Source: Acidobacteriota bacterium (lineage in GTDB: Bacteria; Acidobacteriota; Terriglobia; Acidiferrales; UBA7541). From it: a stretch of 15,947 nucleotides of DNA. Below the pieces are notes generated by a model. The model searched no databases, was not told where the DNA came from, and saw nothing but the letters and a program-made list of their open reading frames with translations. The DNA lies in contig QHYO01000372.1 in the NCBI GenBank assembly GCA_003224135.1, positions 1 to 15,947 of the forward strand. Direction: 5' to 3'. This document shows positions 1-6,729 of this stretch, in pieces. Position 1 is the first letter of the stretch; every line of letters starts with the position of its first letter. Made by a program: the position numbers and the translations under genes.

Positions 1-18
1 CTTGTGAGAGGTCTCGGC

Positions 19-1569
19 CTAGTTTGCAGAAGCGAAGGATTTTTCGTCGGCGAGGAGATTGTCGAGAGCTGCGCGGTCGAGGAATTTGCCGCCCAGGATG
101 ACTGCGCGGATTTTGCGCGTGTTGCCGATGTCCTCGAGCGGATTTGCGTCGAACAACACTAGATCGGCGAACTTTCCTTGTTCGATTGTCCCCGAACCTT
201 TTGTGGCGTGAAGAAATTCGACGGGACTTCGTGTCGCGGATTGGAGTGCCTGGAGCGGCGTGAGGCCCGCTTTGACCAACAATTGGAGTTCGTCGTGAAG
301 GCTTGAACCGGGGAAAACAAAGGGTGCGGGAGAATCGGTGCCGGCGAGAATTCTTACGCCGGCTTTTTGCATTTCAGCGACAAGATTCATGGATTTTTGC
401 AAGAGTCGCGCGTTCAATTGAGAATCCTGAGGTGAAACGAGTTGCATTTGTACGGAACGAGTTTTTCTCCAGGTGTCCAACGTGCGCGCTGGGACGTATT
501 CGGCGTGGTCGTCGGACGCATCGGTATTTTCGAGGGTTGGGAACGCGTCGTTCTTCAGAAGGATGAGCGTGGGCGTCTGCCAGACATCTTTTTCTCTGAA
601 TCTTGCGATCAGCGCGGCGGCATCTTCTGGCGAGTAGGAGTCGAGAAGTTCTTGCCGCCAGCGAACGATGCGTTCGCGAGATTGCGGGGGAGATTCCTGT
701 TTCAGCGGAATGTAGACCTGCTCACGCATGAGCTTTGGTTCATCGCGCGAGCAACCGCGAAGAACGTTGGTGAGATGTTCGATGCTGTGCTGCCCGGCAT
801 TGGCGGCTTCGGCGGCAGTGATTCGGTCCGGAACGTGGCCAACGAAGGTAATGTGTTCTTGCTTGGCGGCATCCGCGATCGCAAAGTAGGCATCGCGACT
901 GAGCAGCGATTGTACTTTAATAAAATCCACGCGGCGCAAGACGAGTTGGTGAACATCTTCGTTCGCCTGTACGCGATTGGTGACGACCAGGGAAGGTTCG
1001 AATGATGGCGGCGAACCATCAAGATAAGGGCCCGGCGTCACGATGCGCGGTCCAAGACGCTTAGCTTCCTCGATTTCGTGGCGGAGCGGAATAAGGGATT
1101 CGAGATAACCGCCCATGTCACGAACGCTGGTGATGCCATTGGCGAGCAAGAGAGGAAGCATGAATTTGCGGCTTCCGTCGGGTTCACCGGCGGCGGTGAG
1201 GTGGACGTGCATGTCGACGAGTCCGGGGATAAGAAATTTTCCGTGCGCGTCCAGGACTTGCGCGCCGCGCGGAATGGCGACGGCATTCGAAGTGCCGATC
1301 GCCGCGATGCGCTCTTTTTTCATGATGATTGTTTGATCGGCGCGTGGCGGCGCACCGGTCATATCAACAATCGTGACGTGGGTGATGGCGAGGATGTCAG
1401 CGGGGCGGAATGAGCAGGAAGCCAGGAAAGCGCTCGCGCCGAGAAACAAGAGTATTGTCGCCGCGAAGAGTGGTTGCGCGGCAAATTCCCAAATTGTCGA
1501 CTGCGCAGGCCGCCATTCGCTCCGCAAAAAGTCAGCCTGCTCCGCTCGGGATGACATGTTTTGCTTCAT
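19..1569 (-). CDS. Metal-dependent amidohydrolase (imidazolonepropionase-like), membrane-tethered or lipoprotein
   Basis: 516-residue member of the amidohydrolase superfamily (urease/dihydroorotase fold), which hydrolyses C-N bonds; relatives include imidazolonepropionase and exported Xaa-Pro or acyl-amino-acid dipeptidases. The substrate cannot be told from sequence. A full metal-site set is visible: HVH at residues 121-123 after IPGLVDM, a probable carboxylated lysine K218 in FIKVQ, H245, H265 in HSIEHL, and D412 in AGTDSP. The C-terminal small beta-domain motif KFADLVLFDANP (about 466-477) is intact. Residues 33-52 are hydrophobic and end in LASC, a lipobox-like site with Cys52, so the enzyme probably acts outside the cytoplasm. 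The start is uncertain. ATG at 1569 and ATG at 1557 both lack a close Shine-Dalgarno, and codons about 5-26 lie in a repeat-like element. It sits 32 bases after the P1 peptidase stop, so the two are probably co-transcribed. Ends in TAG. Confidence 0.88.
   Translation of the reverse strand: MKQNMSSRAEQADFLRSEWRPAQSTIWEFAAQPLFAATILLFLGASAFLASCSFRPADILAITHVTIVDMTGAPPRADQTIIMKKERIAAIGTSNAVAIPRGAQVLDAHGKFLIPGLVDMHVHLTAAGEPDGSRKFMLPLLLANGITSVRDMGGYLESLIPLRHEIEEAKRLGPRIVTPGPYLDGSPPSFEPSLVVTNRVQANEDVHQLVLRRVDFIKVQSLLSRDAYFAIADAAKQEHITFVGHVPDRITAAEAANAGQHSIEHLTNVLRGCSRDEPKLMREQVYIPLKQESPPQSRERIVRWRQELLDSYSPEDAAALIARFREKDVWQTPTLILLKNDAFPTLENTDASDDHAEYVPARTLDTWRKTRSVQMQLVSPQDSQLNARLLQKSMNLVAEMQKAGVRILAGTDSPAPFVFPGSSLHDELQLLVKAGLTPLQALQSATRSPVEFLHATKGSGTIEQGKFADLVLFDANPLEDIGNTRKIRAVILGGKFLDRAALDNLLADEKSFASAN
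1495..1556 (-). repeat. REP-like palindromic element overlapping the amidohydrolase N-terminus
   Basis: Read on the minus strand, this stretch begins TGTCATCCCGAGCGGAGC and ends near GCGCAGTCGA. In between are inverted arms GCAGGC and GCCTGC (plus-strand positions 1505-1510 and 1535-1540) around a 24-base centre. I recall short intergenic elements starting TGTCATCCCGAGCG and ending in a GTCGA-type motif as very common in Acidobacteriota genomes; that is memory, not a search. Only one copy is visible here. It is unusual because it is read as coding sequence, giving about 20 N-terminal residues before the hydrophobic segment. Boundaries are approximate. Confidence 0.45.
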
Positions 1570-1601
1570 TCGGGGTTGTTCGAAAATCTAACCTCAGATC
1601 C

Positions 1602-2792
1602 TTATTCGACCAGGCGATTGTATTTTTTCAGGACGGCTCGTAATTTGTCGTGTGGAAGCGCGATGACCTTGTGATTTTCAATTCCGGTCATAGTTTCTGC
1701 GGCGACCATTGAGTTCACGATGGCTTCTACAGTGGCTTGGACGGTCGCAGCGAAGATTGGATCGACGGCATCGTTGGGGAGCATCTTCAAGTCCACAACC
1801 TTCTTGCCGCGGTCAGCGTGCGGATTGGCAGTGGAAAACGCGATAAAGATATCACCGGAGCCGTTGCCGGAAATGCTCCCGTTTCGGCCAAGACCGAGCG
1901 AGACGCGGCGCGCGAGTCTTTTCAGTTGATGAGAAAGCAGTGGCGCGTCGGTAGCAACGACGACGATAATCGAGCCGCGATCAACTTCATCAAAGGGTGC
2001 CGCGGCATAGGCGGGGTCTTCAGAAATTTCTTTTCCCACGGGAACGCCCGCGATCCGCAAGTTTGGGCGGATTCCGTAGTTGCACTGAACGAGGACGCCT
2101 ATCGTGTAGCCTCCGTCTTTCGCGTCGAGTTTGCGGGAAGAAGTGCCGATTCCGCCCTTAAACTCGTTGCAAATCATTCCCGTGCCGCCACCGACGACAC
2201 CTTCCTCGACATACCCATCGTGAGCTGTGTCAATGGCGTGGAAGGCGTGCTCGGGCTTCACGTGAAAACCGTTAATGTCGTTGAGCCAACCGTCCCAGGT
2301 TTCAGCGACAACCGGCAGCGACCACCAATAACCTGTAGGATCGGGCTGGCCGTGGGCGACGCGCCACTGAATCACGGCGTCGCGAACGACGCCGACGCTG
2401 TGAGTGTTGGTGATCATGACGGGACCTTCGAGGAAGCCAGATTCTTCAACCCATGTGGTGCCGGTCATTTCACCATTTCCGTTTTGGGAAAACCAACCTG
2501 CAAAGACTGCGTCGTTCATGGAATTTTTTCCCCGAGGAAGGACGGCTGTGACGCCGGTTCGAACCGGGCCCTTGCCGATTTGCAGCTTTCCTTCTCCCGA
2601 AACCAGAGTAGTGTGGCCGACAAGGACGCCGCTGACATCGGTGATGGCGTTGAATTTGCCGGGAGTGCCGTCAAACGGAACGCCAAGCTCGCGCGCGCGC
2701 GGTTTCCTGGGTGCCTCCCGCTGAGCGAATGAGACGAACGGAACGAGGAGAAGAAATACCGCTAAGAACGAAAGACGGAAACGATTGCGCAT
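1602..2792 (-). CDS. P1 family (DmpA/BapA-type) Ntn-hydrolase peptidase, secreted
   Basis: 396-residue homologue of the DmpA/beta-peptidyl aminopeptidase family (MEROPS S58, P1), self-processing N-terminal-nucleophile hydrolases that release amino-terminal residues, often D- or beta-amino acids. Family landmarks are present: ITDVSGVLVGHTT near the N-terminus, GVTAVLPRGK, ITNTHSVGVVRD, GGGTGMICNEFKGGIGTSSR at about 201-220 (the segment where the chain cleaves itself to expose the nucleophile serine), and SGNGSGDIFIAFST near 308-321. The length is close to DmpA plus a Sec signal peptide (residues 1-23, LSFLAVFLLLVPFVSFAQ). I chose ATG at 2792, not a TTG 33 bases upstream, because GGAG lies 10 bases before it and the signal peptide then starts correctly. 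Stop TAA. First gene of a likely two-gene operon with the amidohydrolase. The exact specificity cannot be read from sequence. Confidence 0.9.
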   Translation of the reverse strand: MRNRFRLSFLAVFLLLVPFVSFAQREAPRKPRARELGVPFDGTPGKFNAITDVSGVLVGHTTLVSGEGKLQIGKGPVRTGVTAVLPRGKNSMNDAVFAGWFSQNGNGEMTGTTWVEESGFLEGPVMITNTHSVGVVRDAVIQWRVAHGQPDPTGYWWSLPVVAETWDGWLNDINGFHVKPEHAFHAIDTAHDGYVEEGVVGGGTGMICNEFKGGIGTSSRKLDAKDGGYTIGVLVQCNYGIRPNLRIAGVPVGKEISEDPAYAAAPFDEVDRGSIIVVVATDAPLLSHQLKRLARRVSLGLGRNGSISGNGSGDIFIAFSTANPHADRGKKVVDLKMLPNDAVDPIFAATVQATVEAIVNSMVAAETMTGIENHKVIALPHDKLRAVLKKYNRLVE

Positions 2793-2857
2793 TCCGATTT
2801 TTCTCCGAATACGGATTAGAAACAAGAACGGTATGAAATCGAACCAGTGTAGCGTAA

Positions 2858-2878
2858 CTCAGAAGAGGAACTTCTGAG
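2858..2878. repeat. Perfect 8-bp inverted repeat, operator-like or 5'-UTR hairpin
   Basis: Arms CTCAGAAG (2858-2865) and CTTCTGAG (2871-2878) flank the 5-base centre AGGAA. No T-run follows on either strand, so it is not a typical terminator. On the minus strand it lies 66 bases upstream of the P1 peptidase ATG and just upstream of a TACACT -10-like hexamer. It could bind a dimeric regulator or form an RNA hairpin. Confidence 0.5.
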
Positions 2879-2920
2879 CGAGAGCCAATTCGAGAGCTTG
2901 CGCAATCTAAGAACGCCCCT

Positions 2921-2935
2921 TTTGAGAGACTCAAA
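2921..2935. repeat. Perfect 6-bp inverted repeat TTTGAG-AGA-CTCAAA
   Basis: TTTGAG and CTCAAA are separated by three bases in the divergent spacer, 42 bases from the larger inverted repeat. A compact palindrome like this is typical of dimeric regulator sites, but it is short enough to occur by chance. No regulator gene lies nearby to link to it. Confidence 0.3.
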
Positions 2936-3059
2936 TCCGGCGCTGCGTTTCGGAGCTGCGTGCGTCTTATCGGAACGAATAGCTGGCGTGAATGTACTGC
3001 AAGTGCGATTGGAAAAATGCTTGTGATACGCTGACGCGGACTCTGTTGGAGGTGCGTTC

Positions 3060-3134
3060 ATGCGGGCTTGTGTCAGGCTGGATGGTCGGCCGGAGTGTTA
3101 CTTCTCATCTGCGGAGCAGCTGCTCAGCCGATAG
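3060..3134 (+). CDS. Possible 24-residue leader peptide ahead of the permease
   Basis: ATG at 3060 follows GGAGGT (3048-3053) by six bases, the best Shine-Dalgarno/ATG arrangement in this spacer. The frame runs 24 codons (MRACVRLDGRPECYFSSAEQ then LLSR) to TAG at 3132-3134. The likely permease GTG begins at 3137, two bases after that stop and in a different frame. Ribosomes ending here could re-initiate on the permease, so the ORF may be a coupling or attenuating leader. It contains two Cys and four Arg but no run of one amino acid. It could also be the remnant of an older start disrupted by an indel, or a chance ORF. Confidence 0.35.
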   Translation: MRACVRLDGRPECYFSSAEQLLSR

Positions 3135-3136
3135 TT

Positions 3137-4444
3137 GTGGGGAAGCCGGAACTGGTTCGCACGATCGGGCGATGGAGCCTGGTCGCACTGATGGCGAACT
3201 CAATTCTGGGCGCTGGAATTTTTGGATTGCCGTCGCTGATTGCGGCGCGGCTGGATGGTTACAGCCCCTTGAGCTGTCTGATCGCGGGATGCGGGGCGCT
3301 GATTATCGCCTCGTGCATCGCCGAGATCTCCTCGCGATTTGAAAAAACAGGCGGTCTATATCTCTACGGACGGGAGGCGTTCGGAAGATTTGCCGGGCTG
3401 GTGATTGCGTGGCTGATGCTGCTGACGCGAATCGCCGCGCCGGCTGCAGCGGCAGACTTGTTTGCCAATTATCTGGGACAGTTCATTCCTCTCCTGCGCG
3501 GAAAATTATCCGAGGTGATTGTGGTTGGCGTGCTGATCGGACATCTGGCGATTTTGAATTACGTAGGCGTGAAGACCGGGAAGACGGTCAGCAATATTTT
3601 TTCCGCGATGAAAGTTGGGATGCTGGTGCTGTTCATCGCCGGTGGATTGATTGCGCTGGCGTTGCGTCCGGAATTGCGGGTACCGCTGCACTTTACGCCG
3701 ACGACTGCGGAAGGCTGGTTCGCAGCTCTGCTGCTGCTGGTGTTTGGGTACGGCGGATTCGAAGGCGCGCTGATTGTGGGCGGCGAGTCAAGAAGTCCAA
3801 AACGGGACATGCCGTTCGCGCTTCTAGCGGCGCTGGCGCTGCAGTGTTTTCTTTACACGGGCGTCGTGTATGTGGTGGTGAGCACCCTTCCGGGCGCGGG
3901 TAGCTCGGTGCGCCCGCTGGCCGATGCCGCGCGGAATTTCCTGGGCGGGTGGGGAGCAACAGCGATCGGCATCGGCGCGCTTATCTCCACGTACGGATAT
4001 TTGAGCGCAAATCTGCTGCATTCCGCGCGGATACCGTTTTCGCTGGCCGAGCAGGGGGATTTTCCGGGCGCCTTCGCGCGGATTCATGAGAGATTCAGGA
4101 CGCCGCATGTTTCGATTGCAAGTTATTCGCTGGTGCTGTTTGCATTCGCGGCCCTGGGAGATTTCCGGTGGAACGCCGTCCTCTCCGCGGCGACCAGGCT
4201 GGTGGTGTACGGAATGATGGCTGTGGCGTTGCCTGTGATGCGGAAGCAGAACGGCCCAGCGCCATTTAGATTGCCTGCGGGAATCGCGTTCAGCGCCATG
4301 AGCATGGCAATTGTGCTGGCGCTATTGGGCCACATCGGCCAAGGCGAAGCAGCCGTGCTTGGATTGACGGCCATAGGGGCGTTGGCGAATTGGGCAGTGT
4401 TAAAACAGCCGCGGGACGTAATCGGCGGGAAAGAGAGTTCGTGA
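3137..4444 (+). CDS. APC superfamily amino-acid permease
   Basis: About 435 residues, strongly hydrophobic, with roughly 12 predicted transmembrane segments. The first carries the APC signature LVALMANSILGAGIFGLPS, where the unwound substrate-binding glycine motif GxGIFG lies in TM1. FGYGGFEGALIVGGE in the middle matches TM6 of the family, and the EISSRFEKTGGLYLYG stretch matches the TM2-TM3 region. The family takes up amino acids or amines by proton or sodium symport, or exchanges them, across the inner membrane; the substrate is not assignable. The start is unclear. GTG at 3137 puts TM1 at the usual distance (MGKPELVRTIGRWS), but its own Shine-Dalgarno is poor. GTG 3095 and TTG 3068 are alternatives in the same frame. 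A leader ORF ends just before it. Stop TGA. Its divergent partner is a peptidase gene, which fits amino-acid scavenging. Confidence 0.85.
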   Translation: MGKPELVRTIGRWSLVALMANSILGAGIFGLPSLIAARLDGYSPLSCLIAGCGALIIASCIAEISSRFEKTGGLYLYGREAFGRFAGLVIAWLMLLTRIAAPAAAADLFANYLGQFIPLLRGKLSEVIVVGVLIGHLAILNYVGVKTGKTVSNIFSAMKVGMLVLFIAGGLIALALRPELRVPLHFTPTTAEGWFAALLLLVFGYGGFEGALIVGGESRSPKRDMPFALLAALALQCFLYTGVVYVVVSTLPGAGSSVRPLADAARNFLGGWGATAIGIGALISTYGYLSANLLHSARIPFSLAEQGDFPGAFARIHERFRTPHVSIASYSLVLFAFAALGDFRWNAVLSAATRLVVYGMMAVALPVMRKQNGPAPFRLPAGIAFSAMSMAIVLALLGHIGQGEAAVLGLTAIGALANWAVLKQPRDVIGGKESS

Positions 4445-4448
4445 AATA

Positions 4449-4477
4449 TTGGAAATGAGCGGGAATGGGCATACTAT
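4449..4477 (+). promoter_or_regulatory. Candidate sigma70-type promoter for the S9 peptidase gene
   Basis: TTGGAA (4449-4454) and TACTAT (4472-4477) are 17 bases apart, four of six matches to consensus at each hexamer. The start of transcription would be near 4484, giving a leader of about 50 bases before ATG 4533. It begins right after the permease stop, in an 88-base gap. Promoter only by inspection. Confidence 0.35.
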
Positions 4478-4532
4478 TTGACGATCAAAGAATAGCGATC
4501 CCAAGAAATTTTCGTGTCGACGAGGAGAGAGC

Positions 4533-6581
4533 ATGAGAACGAGTGTGCATAAGCGAGCCATGGCTTGCATCGCGTGCGCGGGTGTGGCGGCGTTGGCGAT
4601 TCTGACGGCGGCGGGAGCACAGGAGACCGCGAAACATCCCATCACGTTTGACGATCTGATCGCCATGCACCGCATTGCCGAAGCCGAGCTTTCGCCAGAT
4701 GGAAAGTGGGTGGCGTATACGGCCGCGACTCCAGACATGGAGGCGAACCGGAATGCGACGAATTTGTGGATGGCGCCGGTGGCGGGCGGCGATGCAATTG
4801 AATTGACGCGGACGGGAAAGGATTCATCGCCTAAATGGTCGCCGGACGGAAAGAAGATTGCGTTTTTGTCGGCGCGCAGCGGGGATTCGCAGGTGTATGT
4901 GCTGTCGATGGACGGTGGCGAAGCGCATCCGGTGACGAAGATTTCAACTGGCGTGGATATCGTGAAATGGTCGCCGGACGGGAAGACGCTGGCGTTCACC
5001 TCATCGGTGTATCCGGATTGTGTGAGCCGCTCGTCGGGCTCGCCGAACAACGACGACGAGTGCAACAAGAAACGAAATGATGAGAAAGAAAAGAACAAGG
5101 TCAAAGCGCACGTTGCGGAAAATTTGCTCTACCGGCACTGGACGCACTGGAATGAGGGACCCCGCGCGCATTTGTTTGTGATCGCACCAGACGGCAGCGG
5201 CGAAGCAAAGGATTTGACGGCCGGAGCGAACTACGATGTGCCGCCCGATCAGCGCGGCGAAGAGAGCGATATCAATTTTTCTCCAGATTCAAAGGAGATC
5301 TGCTTCACCGCAGTGACGGACAAGGTTGAGGCGACAAGCACGAATGGAGACTTGTTTACCGTGCCGGTAAGCGGTGGAGAGCCGAAGCGTATTACAACGC
5401 AGCCCGGATTTGACGGTAATCCGGTGTATTCCCCTGATGGGAAGTACATTGCATATCACGCGCAATTGACTGCTGGTTACGAAGCTGACCGGTGGCGCGT
5501 GATGCTCTACGATCGCGCAAGTAGAAAAAGCGAAAACCTGAGTGAAGGATTTGACCGAAGCGCAACGAATCTGGCGTGGTCACCGGACAGCAAAACGATT
5601 TATTTTTTGGCGGAGAACGAGACGCAGCAGCCGGTATATGCGATGGCGGCGAGGCCGGGAGCTACACCCAAGAAGCTAGTGGACGGGTTCAACAGCGCAA
5701 TCGAGCTGAGCGAAGACGGCAAGACGCTCCTGTTAGCCCGCACAAGCCTGACAATGCCAGCGGAATTATTTGTGGCAGCAAGCGACGGGACGGGCCTACA
5801 GCAGGTCACCCACATGAATGATGCGTTGCTGGCGAAGCTGGAGCTGAAGGTGCCGGAAACATTCTGGTTTGAAGCAGCCGAGGGAGCAAAGGTGCAGGCG
5901 ATGTTGATCCGTCCGCCACAATTCGAAGCGAACAAGAAATATCCGCTGCTGGTACTGCTGCATGGAGGGCCGCAGACGATGTGGTCAAACGCGTAGGGCT
6001 ATCGCTGGAACGCGCAACTGTTTTCCGGGGCGGGCTACGTAACGCTGATGATCAACCGGCGGGGTTCGACGGGCTACGGGCAGAAGTTCACGGACGAGAT
6101 CACGAACGATTGGGGCGGAAAGGCGTATGGCGATGTGATGAAGGGTGTGGACGCTGGTGGATCGTATGGCGGCTACCTGGTGGACTGGATTGCGACGCAC
6201 ACCGACCGTTTCAAGGCCCTGGTGAGCCACGCCAGCGTGTACGACAAAGTTTCGATGTACGCGACCGAGGAGCTGTGGTTTGAAGAGCATGACTTGCAGG
6301 GCACGCCGTGGTCGAATCCGGAGAGCTATCGAAAGTGGGCACCAGTGACGTACGCAGGCGCGTTGGGAAAGTACAAGACGCCAACGCTGGTGATTGCGGG
6401 CGAAAAAGATTTTCGCGTGCCATACACGCAGTCTCTGGAATTTTTCAGCGCGTTGCAACGCCAGGGGGTGCCGTCGAAATTAGTGGTTTTTCCAGACGAA
6501 GGACATTGGGTATTGAAGCCGCAGAACAGCCAATTTTGGTACAAGACATTTTTGGATTGGCTGGCGACGTACTTGAAATAG
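4533..6581 (+). pseudogene. S9 family prolyl-oligopeptidase-like (acylaminoacyl-peptidase type), disrupted
   Basis: One reading frame of 683 codons interrupted by TAG at 5994-5996; the downstream part stays in the same frame. N-terminal Sec signal peptide (about 1-29, ending TAAGAQ), then a beta-propeller with at least six PD40-type motifs (LSPDGKWVAY, WSPDGKKIAF, WSPDGKTLAF, FSPDSKEICF, YSPDGKYIAY, WSPDSKTIYF), then the alpha/beta-hydrolase domain. HGGPQ lies just before the stop. After it come NRRGSTGYGQKF, the nucleophile motif GGSYGGY (Ser codon 6162-6164), Asp in GEKDFRVP, and His in DEGHWV (6504-6506). The stop falls where relatives usually have Trp (SNxWGYRWN-like), so TGG to TAG is likely. 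About 18 residues usual between MKGxD and the nucleophile loop seem missing at about 6152. The intact family is an exported serine peptidase acting on short peptides. The upstream part alone (487 residues, 4533-5996) lacks the catalytic triad. Strong ribosome site AGGAG, five bases before ATG. Confidence 0.85.
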
Positions 6582-6630
6582 AACAATTTCGTCGCTGCGA
6601 GCGGGTCGCCCGTGCATGCGCGAATCATCT

Positions 6631-6639
6631 TGCTATAAA
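6631..6639 (+). promoter_or_regulatory. Candidate extended -10 promoter for the FAD enzyme
   Basis: TGCTATAAA matches the extended -10 pattern TGnTATAAT at all but the last base. No good -35 lies 17 bases upstream. A second weak option is TTGCAT (6649-6654) with TAGATT (6672-6677), 17 bases apart. Both are in the 148-base gap before ATG 6730, which contains nothing else I recognise. Confidence 0.3.
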
Positions 6640-6729
6640 CAAATAATCTTGCATTTCGATATCTAAACGCGTAGATTCCGCCGGAAGTCCCAACCCTGCT
6701 CGCAAAAGATTACCGAGGAGGCGTGAGCT

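Larger units (their letters stand above)
2793..3136. promoter_or_regulatory. Divergent intergenic region between P1 peptidase and APC permease
   Basis: A 344-base spacer separates two divergently read genes, both concerned with peptides or amino acids. It must hold promoters for both strands, but I find no convincing -35/-10 pair. The best minus-strand -10 candidate is TACACT (plus-strand 2846-2851), with no matching -35. The region holds two perfect inverted repeats (2858-2878 and 2921-2935) and a short leader ORF (3060-3134), listed separately. Nothing else recognisable was found. Confidence 0.5.

Noticed and set aside
1737..2732. Long plus-strand open frame (331 codons) opposite the P1 peptidase
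   Set aside because: Its translation has no recognisable motifs, and it mirrors a clearly homologous gene on the other strand; GC-rich antisense shadow.
4478..4483. TTGACG as a -35 box for the S9 gene
   Set aside because: No -10-like hexamer lies 16-18 bases downstream; the TTGGAA/TACTAT pair just upstream fits better.
5994..5996. UAG as a recoded sense codon (pyrrolysine or readthrough)
   Set aside because: Several intact genes here end in TAG, the family has no known recoded residue at this place, and a second lesion is present downstream.
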